This document shows positions 33,258 through 41,126 of a stretch of DNA of 64,000 nt, in pieces. Numbering within the stretch: position 1 is the first letter of the stretch; each line of letters starts with the position of its first letter. The notes under the pieces were generated by a model. The model saw only the letters and a program-made list of their open reading frames with translations, did not search any database and was not told where the DNA came from. Origin of the DNA: Halorussus vallis (GTDB taxonomy: Archaea > Halobacteriota > Halobacteria > Halobacteriales > Haladaptataceae); assembly GCF_024138165.1 (NCBI RefSeq), contig NZ_CP100000.1, forward strand, positions 2,108,001-2,172,000, written 5' to 3'. A program made the position numbers and the translations under genes.

Positions 33258-34268
33258 TTAAATCCACTCGACAGCGCCGTTCAGTTCGAGGGGCACCGAC
33301 CCCTTGCTGTAGGCCTCGACGCGGCCCGAGGGTCGAGCGCGGAAGACCACGGCCGGGCGGTGTCGCACGCCCGGTTGCTCGCCCCGCACGGCGGCCCACT
33401 CGTCGTCGCGGAACCCAGAGCAGTCGACGAACAGCACCGCGCCGCCGCCGTGTTCGCTCAACTGGCCGGAGGTCTTCGTCTCGGCGGTCTCCCGGACCGC
33501 GGCGACCGGCGTCCCCGCCCGCCGACGCGTCGGCGGGCGCGGGCGCGTGACCTCCACCAGCGGCGACTCGCCGCCGTTCGGCGACTCCGCGCGGAAGTCC
33601 AGCGAGTGGCCGGTCGTCACCTCGATTTCGGGCGTGACGTCGTAGCCGGCGTCGGCCAGCACCTTCGCGGCGGTGAACTCGCTCATCGCCGAGGCCATCC
33701 GCACGGGGTCGACATGCGGACTGGTGCCGAGTTTCGACGCCATCGTGTACCGGTGGTCGTCGAGCGCGCCCGCGCTGAGGAACTCCTCGTAGAACGCCAG
33801 GGCCTCCTCGTAGGTCGCGTCGGGGAACCCCGCGGCGTGTTCGCGCAGGAACTCCCGGGAGGAGTGGCGACCGTCCTTCGAGAACAGGACCGGGAGGAAG
33901 AACCACGAGAAGTGGTCGTAGTCGGCCAGCCACGGCGCCTCGACCCGGAGGTCGGCCAGCAGTTCGCGCTGGGCCCACCGGGCCACCGGGTAGGGTATCT
34001 CCTCGAAGGTGTACTTCTCGGTGCGCCAGAGCACCGACGGCGTCTCGGTGTTGCCGAGCCAGAACGCCTCGTCGTCGTTCCAGGTGAACAGTGCGAGGTC
34101 GCCGTTGTCCATCTCGATGCGCCGAGCCTCGTAGCCGGAGGGGCCCACGTAGTGGGTTCCCGGGAGGGTCGCGCCGAACTTCTCGTCTAAGGGGTCGAGC
34201 AGGTCGCGCTCGATTCGGTCGTCTGACCACCGCTCCTGGGAGCGGCGAAAGCGGAGCGGGCTTGCCAC
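33258..34268 (-). CDS. DUF5784-like protein, possible PD-(D/E)xK nuclease fold
   Basis: 336 residues from a GTG start (VASPLRFRRSQERWSDDR), which matches the family N terminus; the frame extends upstream without family-like sequence. Conserved-looking blocks: LDEKFGATLPGTHYVGPSGY, WLGNTETPSVLWRTEKYTFE, DYDHFSWFFLPVLFSKDGR. Near the C terminus MASAMSEFTAAKVLADAGYD, then HSLDFRAES and SPLVEVTRPRPP give an E...D...ExT order like PD-(D/E)xK nucleases. This fold suggestion is inference. Convergent with the DUF5789-like gene. Confidence 0.82.
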   Translation of the reverse strand: MASPLRFRRSQERWSDDRIERDLLDPLDEKFGATLPGTHYVGPSGYEARRIEMDNGDLALFTWNDDEAFWLGNTETPSVLWRTEKYTFEEIPYPVARWAQRELLADLRVEAPWLADYDHFSWFFLPVLFSKDGRHSSREFLREHAAGFPDATYEEALAFYEEFLSAGALDDHRYTMASKLGTSPHVDPVRMASAMSEFTAAKVLADAGYDVTPEIEVTTGHSLDFRAESPNGGESPLVEVTRPRPPTRRRAGTPVAAVRETAETKTSGQLSEHGGGAVLFVDCSGFRDDEWAAVRGEQPGVRHRPAVVFRARPSGRVEAYSKGSVPLELNGAVEWI

Positions 34269-34515
34269 GTCCGAACGTAGCCACGCGGGGAATTTACGTG
34301 TTGTGCCGCACCGGACGGGCGGCGATACGCCGTCGGACGGCCGCGCAGGTGGCCGAGGACCCGATGCGGCGCGAACGCGAGGGCCCGGCCGACGGAGCCG
34401 TGCCACCCGAACTCGCGTCCTTGCCCGTAAATTTCCAGGAATTTTCGGTCGGACGGATGTGTGATTATCCGTTACATTCATTACCACCGCTTTCCAAGGT
34501 ATGAGTGTGGTTGTC

Positions 34516-34692
34516 ATGTCAATGGGTGCCTATGACGAAGACGAACACGAACGCCGGGAACGGAAAAACAGCGAAGTCGACGCCAGTTTCGACGACGAGC
34601 GAACCACCTACCACGGAAAGGTGGAGTACGACTCCGGCGATTCGGCCGAAGACCTCCTCGACAAATTCGAGGAGATAAAGTCGGCGAAGTGA
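34516..34692 (+). CDS. DUF5786-like small acidic protein
   Basis: 58 residues from MSMGAYDEDEHERRERKNSE, then DERTTYHGKVEYDSGDSAED and LLDKFEEIKSAK. A highly acidic protein nearly invariant among halophiles as far as I recall. Three in-frame ATGs (34501, 34516, 34522) are possible; MSMGAYDE is the form I know. Divergent from the DUF5784-like gene. Function unknown. Confidence 0.82.
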   Translation: MSMGAYDEDEHERRERKNSEVDASFDDERTTYHGKVEYDSGDSAEDLLDKFEEIKSAK

Positions 34693-34811
34693 CCGTAGTA
34701 ACGATTTGACCGAACGACGAACCGCGACACTCGAGGAAATTCGCTTCTCGCGACGATACTCGCGGACACCGCGCGTTTACCTCGACGCCGGCGACTGCTC
34801 GGCGGTGGAAC

Positions 34812-35678
34812 TCACTCCCAGCCAGGCGTCTCGGGCGCGCCGCGGGCCTCCTCGACCGACTCGGCCAGCGTCGGTTCGGGGGCGGCCGACCCGACCTCGT
34901 CCGCACGAGATTCCCAGTCGGCGGCGGCGCGGCCGACCCACGAATCTGCCTCGCCGACCCGTTCGAGCGCCTCGTCGAAGCGCCCGCGGTCGACGGTGGT
35001 CGTCCCGGGCGTCCCCGCCACCGCGGCGGCGGCGAACAGCGCGCGGTCGTCGGCGGTGAGGTCGTCGTTCGCGGCGCGCTCGACCACGCCGGTGAGTCGG
35101 TCGGGGTCGGGGAAGACGAACACCTTCTGTCCGATGGCTTGCGGGCCGAGCAGCAGGCCCGAGAGGTCCTCCGGCGGTTCGTCGTCGATCAGGCGGTCGC
35201 CCGCCGCGCCGAACGCATCCTCGACCCGCTCGCACTCGGTTTGCTGGTCGAGTTCGAGGTTGTGGCCGGGGTACTCGTCGCACTCGGTCGGGTAGACGTC
35301 CTCGCCGTGGATGCGACACTGGAGGGTCGTCGGGTCGAGGAACGCGCAGGTCGGCAGCCACGTCGGCTCGGTCCCGAACGGGCCGACCGGCTTGGGTGGC
35401 TTTCGCAGGCCGAGGAAGAACGCGGGCTTGCCGCCGATGGCCGAAACCGGCACGCCGTCTATCTCGACGCCGTCCTCGTCGCGCCACAGTCGCGGCGTCA
35501 GCGCGTCGCCGAGGCCGGCGTCGACGAACGCCCGGGCGTCGTCGCGGCTCAGCGGGACGAGGTTGTACGCGTCGTCCAGCGGCACCCGCGGCCCGCGGCG
35601 CTCGTGGTCGCTCTCCTCGGGCGCTATCGCTCGCCAGTCGATGCAACAGCCGGCGCATCCCTCGCAGTTCACCTTCAT
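34812..35678 (-). CDS. YkgJ-type cysteine-cluster protein
   Basis: 288 residues. The N-terminal MKVNCEGCAGCCIDWRAI, then CAFLDPTTLQCRIHGEDVYP and TECDEYPGHNLELDQQTEC are the YkgJ/Fe-S or zinc cluster cysteine signature. A long acidic helical C-terminal half follows. Members are thought to bind an Fe-S cluster or zinc; some are linked with flagellin or protein methylation in bacteria, but no such context is seen here. The ATG at 35678 starts directly at the cluster. Confidence 0.87.
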   Translation of the reverse strand: MKVNCEGCAGCCIDWRAIAPEESDHERRGPRVPLDDAYNLVPLSRDDARAFVDAGLGDALTPRLWRDEDGVEIDGVPVSAIGGKPAFFLGLRKPPKPVGPFGTEPTWLPTCAFLDPTTLQCRIHGEDVYPTECDEYPGHNLELDQQTECERVEDAFGAAGDRLIDDEPPEDLSGLLLGPQAIGQKVFVFPDPDRLTGVVERAANDDLTADDRALFAAAAVAGTPGTTTVDRGRFDEALERVGEADSWVGRAAADWESRADEVGSAAPEPTLAESVEEARGAPETPGWE

Positions 35679-35786
35679 GGGAGGGTGTCCTCCGTAACTC
35701 TCCGAGGTACGGACCGCGACGGCATAAGGTACCGGATGACGGAACTCCGGGCGGCACTTATCCCGACGGACCTCGTAGTCGGAACC

Positions 35787-36116
35787 ATGACGGACGATGC
35801 CATCGCGCCGGACGCCGACCTCGAAGCGCAGGCGGACGTCGATTCGGACGAGACGGTTCGGGTGTGGCTGGTCGAGCGCACCTACTCCGACGACGAACAG
35901 AACATCGTCATCCTCGTCTACGCGACGCCCGACGGCGAGCGCTACCTCCGCAAGGAGCGGGCGTTGACGAGTTTCGGCGACGACCGACCGACCACGGCGG
36001 CCCTCGACGCGCCGCCGGAGAACCTCGGCTCGGTCGACGACCCCGAAACCCGCGAGCAGTACGCGGGCGAGGCCGCCAGGACCGCCGAGCAGTACGACCC
36101 GACCGACGAGATCTAG
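35787..36116 (+). CDS. Hypothetical protein, 109 aa
   Basis: MTDDAIAPDADLEAQADVDS opens an acidic protein with a small beta domain (ETVRVWLVERTYSDDEQNIV, then YATPDGERYLRKERALTSFG) and a helical tail. No family recognised. The start at 35787 is preferred to an in-frame ATG at 35737, whose extra 17 residues look like upstream untranslated sequence. Its stop overlaps the stop region of the convergent HalOD1 gene by four bases. Confidence 0.72.
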   Translation: MTDDAIAPDADLEAQADVDSDETVRVWLVERTYSDDEQNIVILVYATPDGERYLRKERALTSFGDDRPTTAALDAPPENLGSVDDPETREQYAGEAARTAEQYDPTDEI

Positions 36117-36436
36117 CTCGTCGGCCGAACGAAGACGTGCCCGCTCGCGGCGACCGTCACCGCGTACCGGCCGACGGTGAACCGGACTCGGCCCTCGTCC
36201 CGAGACGCGCCGCCGCGAGTCGGCCGGAAGATATCGTTGAGCGCGTCGGGGTCGACGCTGTCGTAGAGCCGGACGCTCATGTCGGCCGCCGGCCGGCCGG
36301 ACGCCGCTTCGAGGGCGTCGAGGACCGTGTGGACGAGTTCGTCGCCGCTCTCGGGGTCGTGGTACGTCTGGTAGACCGCCGAGGAGTACGTGCCCAGCGC
36401 CGTCGCAGTCGCTATCGGTGAGTTCGATTCGGCCAT
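36113..36436 (-). CDS. HalOD1-domain protein
   Basis: 107 residues from MAESNSPIATATALGTYSSA. The core LVHTVLDALEAASGRPAAD, then VRLYDSVDPDALNDIF and RVRFTVGRYAVTVAASGHV fit the haloarchaeal HalOD1 output domain, usually attached to or found near two-component proteins. Here it is stand-alone. Molecular role not established. Convergent overlap of four bases with the gene at 35787. Confidence 0.87.
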   Translation of the reverse strand: MAESNSPIATATALGTYSSAVYQTYHDPESGDELVHTVLDALEAASGRPAADMSVRLYDSVDPDALNDIFRPTRGGASRDEGRVRFTVGRYAVTVAASGHVFVRPTS

Positions 36437-36597
36437 GTCTGAGTTCCCGGTCGCACCGCGGCGCGACCTTGTCAACAGTTACCACTCGGTTCGGCATATA
36501 TCGTTCGGTCCTTCCCCGGACACGGTTTCGATACTTCGTCCGTCTCGGAACCGCGTTCTCGGTAGGGCTTTGGTCTTCGCACGCGTTTCGACTACTC

Positions 36598-36807
36598 ATG
36601 GCCCGGGAATCCTGCGACGGTTGCGGGAAGTCGGTGAAGATCGCCGGCGGCATCGCCAACCTCTGGACGCTGGAGAAGGAGGCGACGGGCGGGATGACCC
36701 TCGAGTTCGAGTCCGACGGCACCGAACACTTCCTCTGTTTCGACTGCATCGACCGCCTGTCGGAGGACCCCACGGCGGCGGACGTCCGGGCGCTCGGCGA
36801 CGCCTGA
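36598..36807 (+). CDS. Small CxxC zinc protein (DUF7561-like)
   Basis: 69 residues: MARESCDGCGKSVKIAGGIA, then GGMTLEFESDGTEHFLCFDC. Two CxxC pairs (CDGC and CFDC) form a zinc ribbon around a beta hairpin. Very typical haloarchaeal small protein; function unknown. Start at 36598 puts the first knuckle at residues 6-9. Two long palindromes follow. Confidence 0.8.
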   Translation: MARESCDGCGKSVKIAGGIANLWTLEKEATGGMTLEFESDGTEHFLCFDCIDRLSEDPTAADVRALGDA

Positions 36808-36810
36808 TCT

Positions 36811-36848
36811 GCGAGTCGGGCGGCGGCGCGTCGCGCCGCCCGACTCGC
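36811..36848. repeat. 15-bp inverted repeat after a stop codon
   Basis: Perfect arms 36811-36825 and 36834-36848 with an eight-base loop, starting three bases after the stop of the small zinc-protein gene. No T tract. Confidence 0.88.
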
Positions 36849-36888
36849 GCAGGAAACGAGCAGACGCTCCGAAGAGGCCGCCGCGCCC

Positions 36889-36929
36889 GCCGACCCGGCC
36901 GCCGTCGAATCGACGGCGGCCGGGTCGGC
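36889..36929. repeat. 20-bp inverted repeat with one-base spacer
   Basis: Perfect arms 36889-36908 and 36910-36929 around a single A. It is the second palindrome in the 179-base gap, 58 bases upstream of the next start. Confidence 0.9.
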
Positions 36930-36986
36930 CATCTGTGGTGACGGGTCGGCGAACCGTTTTACGTACGAGAACGTCGTTCGTCCGCC

Positions 36987-37175
36987 ATGGTGGGGCTCGC
37001 AGGGGTGGTCGCGGTCGCGCTGGGAGCGTACGTCATCTACGTCGCGCCGGGGCTCGTCCGGCGGTTGAATCGGCTCACCGACCGACCGCCGGGGGAGAGC
37101 ATCGCCGACGTGTGGGCGGTCAGGTTCGTCGGCGCGCTCGTCGTCGGCTACGGGGTGACCCTGCTCGTCGGGTGA
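36987..37175 (+). CDS. Small two-helix membrane protein, 62 aa
   Basis: MVGLAGVVAVALGAYVIYVA, a Leu/Arg loop (RLNRLTDRPPGESIADVW) and a second helix (FVGALVVGYGVTLLVG) to the end. A helical hairpin with a cytoplasmic or external loop. TATA-like ttttacgta lies about 30 bases upstream. Recurs in haloarchaea as an unnamed family, as far as I can judge. Flanked on both sides by long palindromes. Confidence 0.75.
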   Translation: MVGLAGVVAVALGAYVIYVAPGLVRRLNRLTDRPPGESIADVWAVRFVGALVVGYGVTLLVG

Positions 37176-37198
37176 GCGACCCGTCGGGAGTCGCCGAG

Positions 37199-37241
37199 CG
37201 TCTTCGGACTCGCCTCCGGCGCGGAGGCGAGTCCGAAGACG
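37199..37241. repeat. 19-bp inverted repeat after the small membrane-protein gene
   Basis: Perfect arms 37199-37217 and 37223-37241 with a five-base loop, 23 bases after the stop codon. Confidence 0.9.
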
Positions 37242-37326
37242 GCTATCGGGTCGGAGTTCGGGCGATGCCGACCGAAGGGCGTCGCATCCGGTGGTTTTAG
37301 GCCCCCGCCCGTCGTCGTGCCCGACA

Positions 37327-39159
37327 GTGAACCCCGAGCGGATTTTCGAGGAGTTTCCCGCGCCCTCCTATCGCGGGAACCAGAAGCGGGCGCTCGCCGA
37401 CATCCGGGACGCCTTCGACGACGGCAACGACGTGGTGCTGGTGCGCGCGCCGACCGGGAGCGGCAAGTCGCTGCTCGCGCGGGCCATCGCGGGCTGCGCC
37501 CGCCGGGTCGACGAAGCCGACCCGAGCGACGCGACGGGGGCGTACTACACCACCCCGCAGGTGTCCCAACTCGACGACGTGGCCGAGGACGACCTGCTGA
37601 CCGACCTCAAGATAATCCGGGGCAAGAGCAACTACTCCTGCATCCTGCCGGGCGAGACGAACACGCCGGTCAACCGCGCGCCCTGCGCCCGCGAGAAGGG
37701 CTACGACTGCTCGGTCAAGCACCGGTGTCCGTACTTCTCGGACCGGGCCATCGCGAGCAACCGCGAGATAGCGGCGATGACGCTGGCGTACTTCATGCGG
37801 ACCGCCGGCTCCGAGGTGTTCCGCAAGCGGGACGTGGTGGTCGTCGACGAAGCCCACGGACTGGCGGAGTGGGCTGAGATGTACGCCGCCATCGACCTGA
37901 ACGCCCGGACGGTCCCCATCTGGGACGACCTGAAGGTGCCCGAAATCGACGGCCTCGACCGGGCGGTGACGTACGCCGAGCGAGTCCGGAACGCCTGCAA
38001 GCGCGAGAAGGACGACCTCATCGCCAAACCGGAACTCGACCCCCACGAGGCGGCCGAGCGCGACCGCCTGCAGGAACTCATCGGCGAACTCGACTGGTTC
38101 GTCGAGGACTACCGCGACAGCGAGAGCGCGACCACCTGGGTCGTCGACCAACCCGACGGCGAGGGCGGCGCGGTCACCATCAAGCCGATGAACCCCGAGC
38201 GCTACCTCAGCCACACCGTCTGGGACCGGGGCAACAGGTTCGCGCTCCTCTCGGCGACCATCCTGAACAAGGACGCCTTCTGCCGGCAGGTCGGCCTGAA
38301 CCCCGACAACGTCGCGCTGGTCGAGGTCGGCCACACCTTCCCCGTCGAGAACCGGCCGCTGTACGACGTGACCCAGGGGAAGATGACCTACGAGCACCGC
38401 GAGGAAACCCTGCCCGCCGTCGCCCGGACCATCGTCCGCATCATGCAGGCCCACCGCGGCGAGAAGGGCCTGATTCACGCCCACTCCTACGCCATTCAGG
38501 AGCGACTCGTCGACCTGCTCGACGACTTCGGCGTCGGCGACCGAATCCGGGCGCACACCCGCGAGAACCGCGACGCCGAACTCGAAGCCTGGAAGGCGAC
38601 CGACGGCGAGGAGGTGTTCCTCTCGGTCAAGATGGAGGAGGCCCTCGACCTGAAGGGCGACCTCGCGCGCTGGCAGGTGCTCTGCAAGGCGCCGTACCTC
38701 AACACGGGCGACTCACGGGTCGCCCACCGCCTCGAGTCCGGCCAGTGGGCATGGTACTACCGGGCCGCGCTCCGGACCGTCATCCAGGCCTGCGGTCGGG
38801 TGGTGCGGGCGCCCGACGACTACGGTGCGACCTACCTCGCCGACACCAGCCTGCTCGAACTGTTCGAGCGCGCCGAGAGCGACACTCCGGCGTGGTTCGC
38901 CGAGCAGGTCACCCGGACGAGCGACCCCGACCTCCCGGAGTTCTCGCCGCGCGACGCCAGCGAGTCGATGGGCGGCGCGACCGGCGGCCGCGGCCGCCGG
39001 TCGCGCTCGGGGTCGACCGGAGGCTCCTCGGGCGGGTCCCGCTCGGGAGCGGGGTCAGGCACTGCGACCGGCGGAGTTTCGGGCGGAAGCGACCGGTCGA
39101 CCGGCCGCGACTCCTCGGGCAAGAAGAGTCCGATGGCCGACGTCTGGGACGTGGAGTAA
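37327..39159 (+). CDS. XPD/Rad3-like Fe-S DNA helicase
   Basis: 610 residues from GTG (VNPERIFEEFPAPSYRGNQ). Superfamily-2 motifs: Walker A APTGSGKS at about 41, DEAH in VVVDEAHGLAEW at about 174, ALLSATIL, HAHSYAIQERL, FLSVKMEEALDLKGD and QACGRVVRAPDDYG. Between motifs I and II four cysteines (NYSC, APCAREKGYDC, HRCPYF) match the XPD-family 4Fe-4S cluster. Unwinds DNA 5' to 3'; archaeal members are probably repair helicases. The C terminus is a Ser/Gly/Arg-rich flexible tail of about 70 residues, unusual in length. The start fits the Q-motif position. Confidence 0.93.
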   Translation: MNPERIFEEFPAPSYRGNQKRALADIRDAFDDGNDVVLVRAPTGSGKSLLARAIAGCARRVDEADPSDATGAYYTTPQVSQLDDVAEDDLLTDLKIIRGKSNYSCILPGETNTPVNRAPCAREKGYDCSVKHRCPYFSDRAIASNREIAAMTLAYFMRTAGSEVFRKRDVVVVDEAHGLAEWAEMYAAIDLNARTVPIWDDLKVPEIDGLDRAVTYAERVRNACKREKDDLIAKPELDPHEAAERDRLQELIGELDWFVEDYRDSESATTWVVDQPDGEGGAVTIKPMNPERYLSHTVWDRGNRFALLSATILNKDAFCRQVGLNPDNVALVEVGHTFPVENRPLYDVTQGKMTYEHREETLPAVARTIVRIMQAHRGEKGLIHAHSYAIQERLVDLLDDFGVGDRIRAHTRENRDAELEAWKATDGEEVFLSVKMEEALDLKGDLARWQVLCKAPYLNTGDSRVAHRLESGQWAWYYRAALRTVIQACGRVVRAPDDYGATYLADTSLLELFERAESDTPAWFAEQVTRTSDPDLPEFSPRDASESMGGATGGRGRRSRSGSTGGSSGGSRSGAGSGTATGGVSGGSDRSTGRDSSGKKSPMADVWDVE

Positions 39160-39169
39160 CTCGGAGCGA

Positions 39170-39211
39170 GTCGGCGCCGTGACCGCCGCTCGCGGCGGTC
39201 GCCGCGCCGAC
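39170..39211. repeat. Imperfect inverted repeat after the helicase gene
   Basis: An outer 7-bp stem (39170-39176 / 39205-39211), a four-base internal mismatch region and an inner 8-bp stem. Starts 11 bases after the stop; weaker than the other palindromes. Confidence 0.55.
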
Positions 39212-39267
39212 AGAGACGGGCGGTGCCGTGATTTTATACGAGATGCCGTCGAACCCCGGCCCGGACC

Positions 39268-40287
39268 ATGGGGGGTTTCAAAGACGACGCGGAGCGAGCA
39301 GAATCGACGCGAAACACCGACCGAACGCCGGGGATGGACGCTCCGTCGGCGGCGACCGACGACCCAGGGCCGGACGACGCGGGCGGCGCAGAATCGAACG
39401 ACGCGGGCGACCGGCGCTCGGCATCGCCGAGCGCCGGTCGCAGGAGCGTCCTCCGCGCGCTGGGGGCCGGCGCGGCACTCACCGCGCTCGGGGGGGCGAG
39501 CGAGGCGCGCTCGGCCGACCCGCCGGCCGAACGCGCCGTGTCCAAACGGGCGGCCGAGGCCCGCGAGCGGGCGCGCCAGGACGAGAACGTCGACCCGGTG
39601 TGGGGGTTCCCGGCGCTGTCGGACGAAACCCAACCGCCGGTCCGCCCCCAGCACGAGGTCGAACTCCAGATTCGGCCGCGCGACGCGCCGGTCCCGGAGT
39701 TCGTCTTCGACCCGACGGGGCTGTACATTGAATCCGGCGACACCGTCCGGTTCAGCTACGCGTCGCCCCACCACACGGTGACGGCGTACCACCCGGAGTT
39801 CGGCTACCTGCCGCGAGTCCCCGAAGGGGTGCCGCCGTTCTCCGCGCCCGCGCTCCCGCACGGCGGCTACTGGCTCTACACCTTCGACCAACCGGGCGTC
39901 TACGACCTCCACTGCGCGCCTCACGAGATATTCGGCCACGCGATGCGAATCGTCGTCGCGTCCCCGAGCGGGCCGGGCGCCGACCCCCTGCCGGACCTCT
40001 GCGCGCAGGGCGGCGCGACGACCGGGACGGCCGCGACGACGGTTCCGGAGGGCGGCGAAACCACCGCGGAAGGCGCGACGACCACCGACGAGGGGGGCGA
40101 AGGAGGTGAAGGAGGCGAAGGCGGCGAGGAGGAACTCAGCCCGCCCCGACTCGGCGCCTACGCGGTGCTAACCGACGACGCGCTCGACCCCGGGAACATC
40201 GTCGAGCAGAAACGGGTGCGCTGGGAGGACCTCGCGCCCGAGAGCAAACAGCTGTTCGTCAGGTTCGAAGGGTTTCCGCCCTGCTAA
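39268..40287 (+). CDS. Tat-exported cupredoxin (halocyanin/plastocyanin-like)
   Basis: 339 residues. An acidic N-terminal segment precedes a twin-arginine signal RRSVLRALGAGAALTALGG. The copper domain has SPHHTVTAYHPEFGYLP (first His), and CAPHEIFGHAMRIVV supplying Cys, His and Met. A Gly/Glu-rich repeat (EGGEGGEGGEGGEE) links to a conserved-looking C-terminal tail (RLGAYAVLTDDALDPGNIVE). Carries electrons or copper outside the membrane. The unusually long N terminus before the twin arginines may mean a later true start, but no better ATG is obvious. Confidence 0.88.
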   Translation: MGGFKDDAERAESTRNTDRTPGMDAPSAATDDPGPDDAGGAESNDAGDRRSASPSAGRRSVLRALGAGAALTALGGASEARSADPPAERAVSKRAAEARERARQDENVDPVWGFPALSDETQPPVRPQHEVELQIRPRDAPVPEFVFDPTGLYIESGDTVRFSYASPHHTVTAYHPEFGYLPRVPEGVPPFSAPALPHGGYWLYTFDQPGVYDLHCAPHEIFGHAMRIVVASPSGPGADPLPDLCAQGGATTGTAATTVPEGGETTAEGATTTDEGGEGGEGGEGGEEELSPPRLGAYAVLTDDALDPGNIVEQKRVRWEDLAPESKQLFVRFEGFPPC

Positions 40288-40314
40288 GGCGGGACCGCTG
40301 AGACGAACTCCGGG

Positions 40315-40800
40315 TCAGCGGTCGAGCGATTTGCGCATCTCGACCACAGGGAACGCGACCGGCCGACCGTCCAACTCCTTTCGAATCGTGCGTTCGGCGA
40401 CCCGTCGGTATCCGGCGCGGTCGTAGAATCCGGTCGCGTTCAACGACGACCAGCAGACGAGTTCGTCGAGTCCCCGACGCCGGGCCTCGCCTTCGAGGCG
40501 GGCGAGGACGGCAGAACCCACCCCGCGTCCGTGGGCCGCCGGGTGGACGTACACCGCCCGAACCTCCGCTTGGCCGGGGACGAGTTCGCCGTACGCGGCG
40601 ACTTCGCCGTCGCGTTCGGCGACGACGAGAAAGTGGCCGTCCTCCTCGACGGGGTATCGCTCCGGGCCGCCGTCCTTCCGCGCCCACGCAGCCACTTGGC
40701 GCTCGTCGTAGGCGTCGGGAGCGCGTGCCCGAATCGCCGCGACGTGCAACGCCAGGATGGCGGGCGCGTCGTCGGGGCGGGCGAGTCGAACGTCTGGCAC
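40315..40800 (-). CDS. GNAT-family N-acetyltransferase
   Basis: 161 residues from GTG. Motif A is VRAVYVHPAAHGRGVGSAVL (acetyl-CoA pyrophosphate loop RGVGSA), preceded by HFLVVAERDGEVAAYGEL and followed by SSLNATGFYDRAGYR (motif B). Transfers acetyl to an amine; substrate unknown. Convergent with the cupredoxin gene; complete. Confidence 0.9.
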   Translation of the reverse strand: MPDVRLARPDDAPAILALHVAAIRARAPDAYDERQVAAWARKDGGPERYPVEEDGHFLVVAERDGEVAAYGELVPGQAEVRAVYVHPAAHGRGVGSAVLARLEGEARRRGLDELVCWSSLNATGFYDRAGYRRVAERTIRKELDGRPVAFPVVEMRKSLDR

Positions 40801-40834
40801 GGTTGTATGTGAGAGCCTGCCGAGGTAAGCGAGT

Positions 40835-40862
40835 CGGTCGCGCAGATTCGTCTGCGCGACCG
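40835..40862. repeat. 12-bp hairpin with ttcg loop
   Basis: Perfect arms 40835-40846 and 40851-40862 with a four-base loop, 34 bases downstream of the stop of the 30-residue gene on the reverse strand. Possibly a terminator or an RNA stabiliser. Confidence 0.6.
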
Positions 40863-40895
40863 CGATTTCGCGCGGGAGTCGTCGAGATTCCGCCG

Positions 40896-40988
40896 TCAGA
40901 TGAACGAGGCGGCGTAGGCGACGCCCGAACTGATCATCAGCAGGACGAAGAACAGCGAGATGAGCTTCTGTCGTACCTTCGAGTCCAT
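40896..40988 (-). CDS. Thirty-residue membrane peptide
   Basis: MDSKVRQKLISLFFVLLMIS then SGVAYAASFI: a basic N terminus and one membrane helix to the C terminus. I recall closely similar 30-residue proteins in many halophiles, so the gene is very likely real although extremely short. It lies between the GNAT and taw2-like genes on the same strand. May be a subunit or regulator of a membrane complex; no data. Confidence 0.72.
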   Translation of the reverse strand: MDSKVRQKLISLFFVLLMISSGVAYAASFI

Positions 40989-41126
40989 ATCTCGTGCGAG
41001 TGATTCGACCGAGATAACGGTTTGGGTCGGCGCGAAGAATCGGAAGTCCGCCCGTTCGCCGAGCGACCGCGAGTTCTGTCGGAAGCGCGTTCCGACACCG
41101 ACGGACGCGACCGTCGAAGCCGCCGA

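Noticed and set aside
33516-33539. 12-bp-arm palindrome inside the DUF5784-like gene
   Set aside because: It encodes a stretch that looks normal for the family, and this length is within reach of chance in GC-rich sequence, so it was not added to the palindrome family.
41077-41097. 8-bp hairpin after the Taw2-like gene
   Set aside because: Short arms and a common composition; cannot be told from chance.
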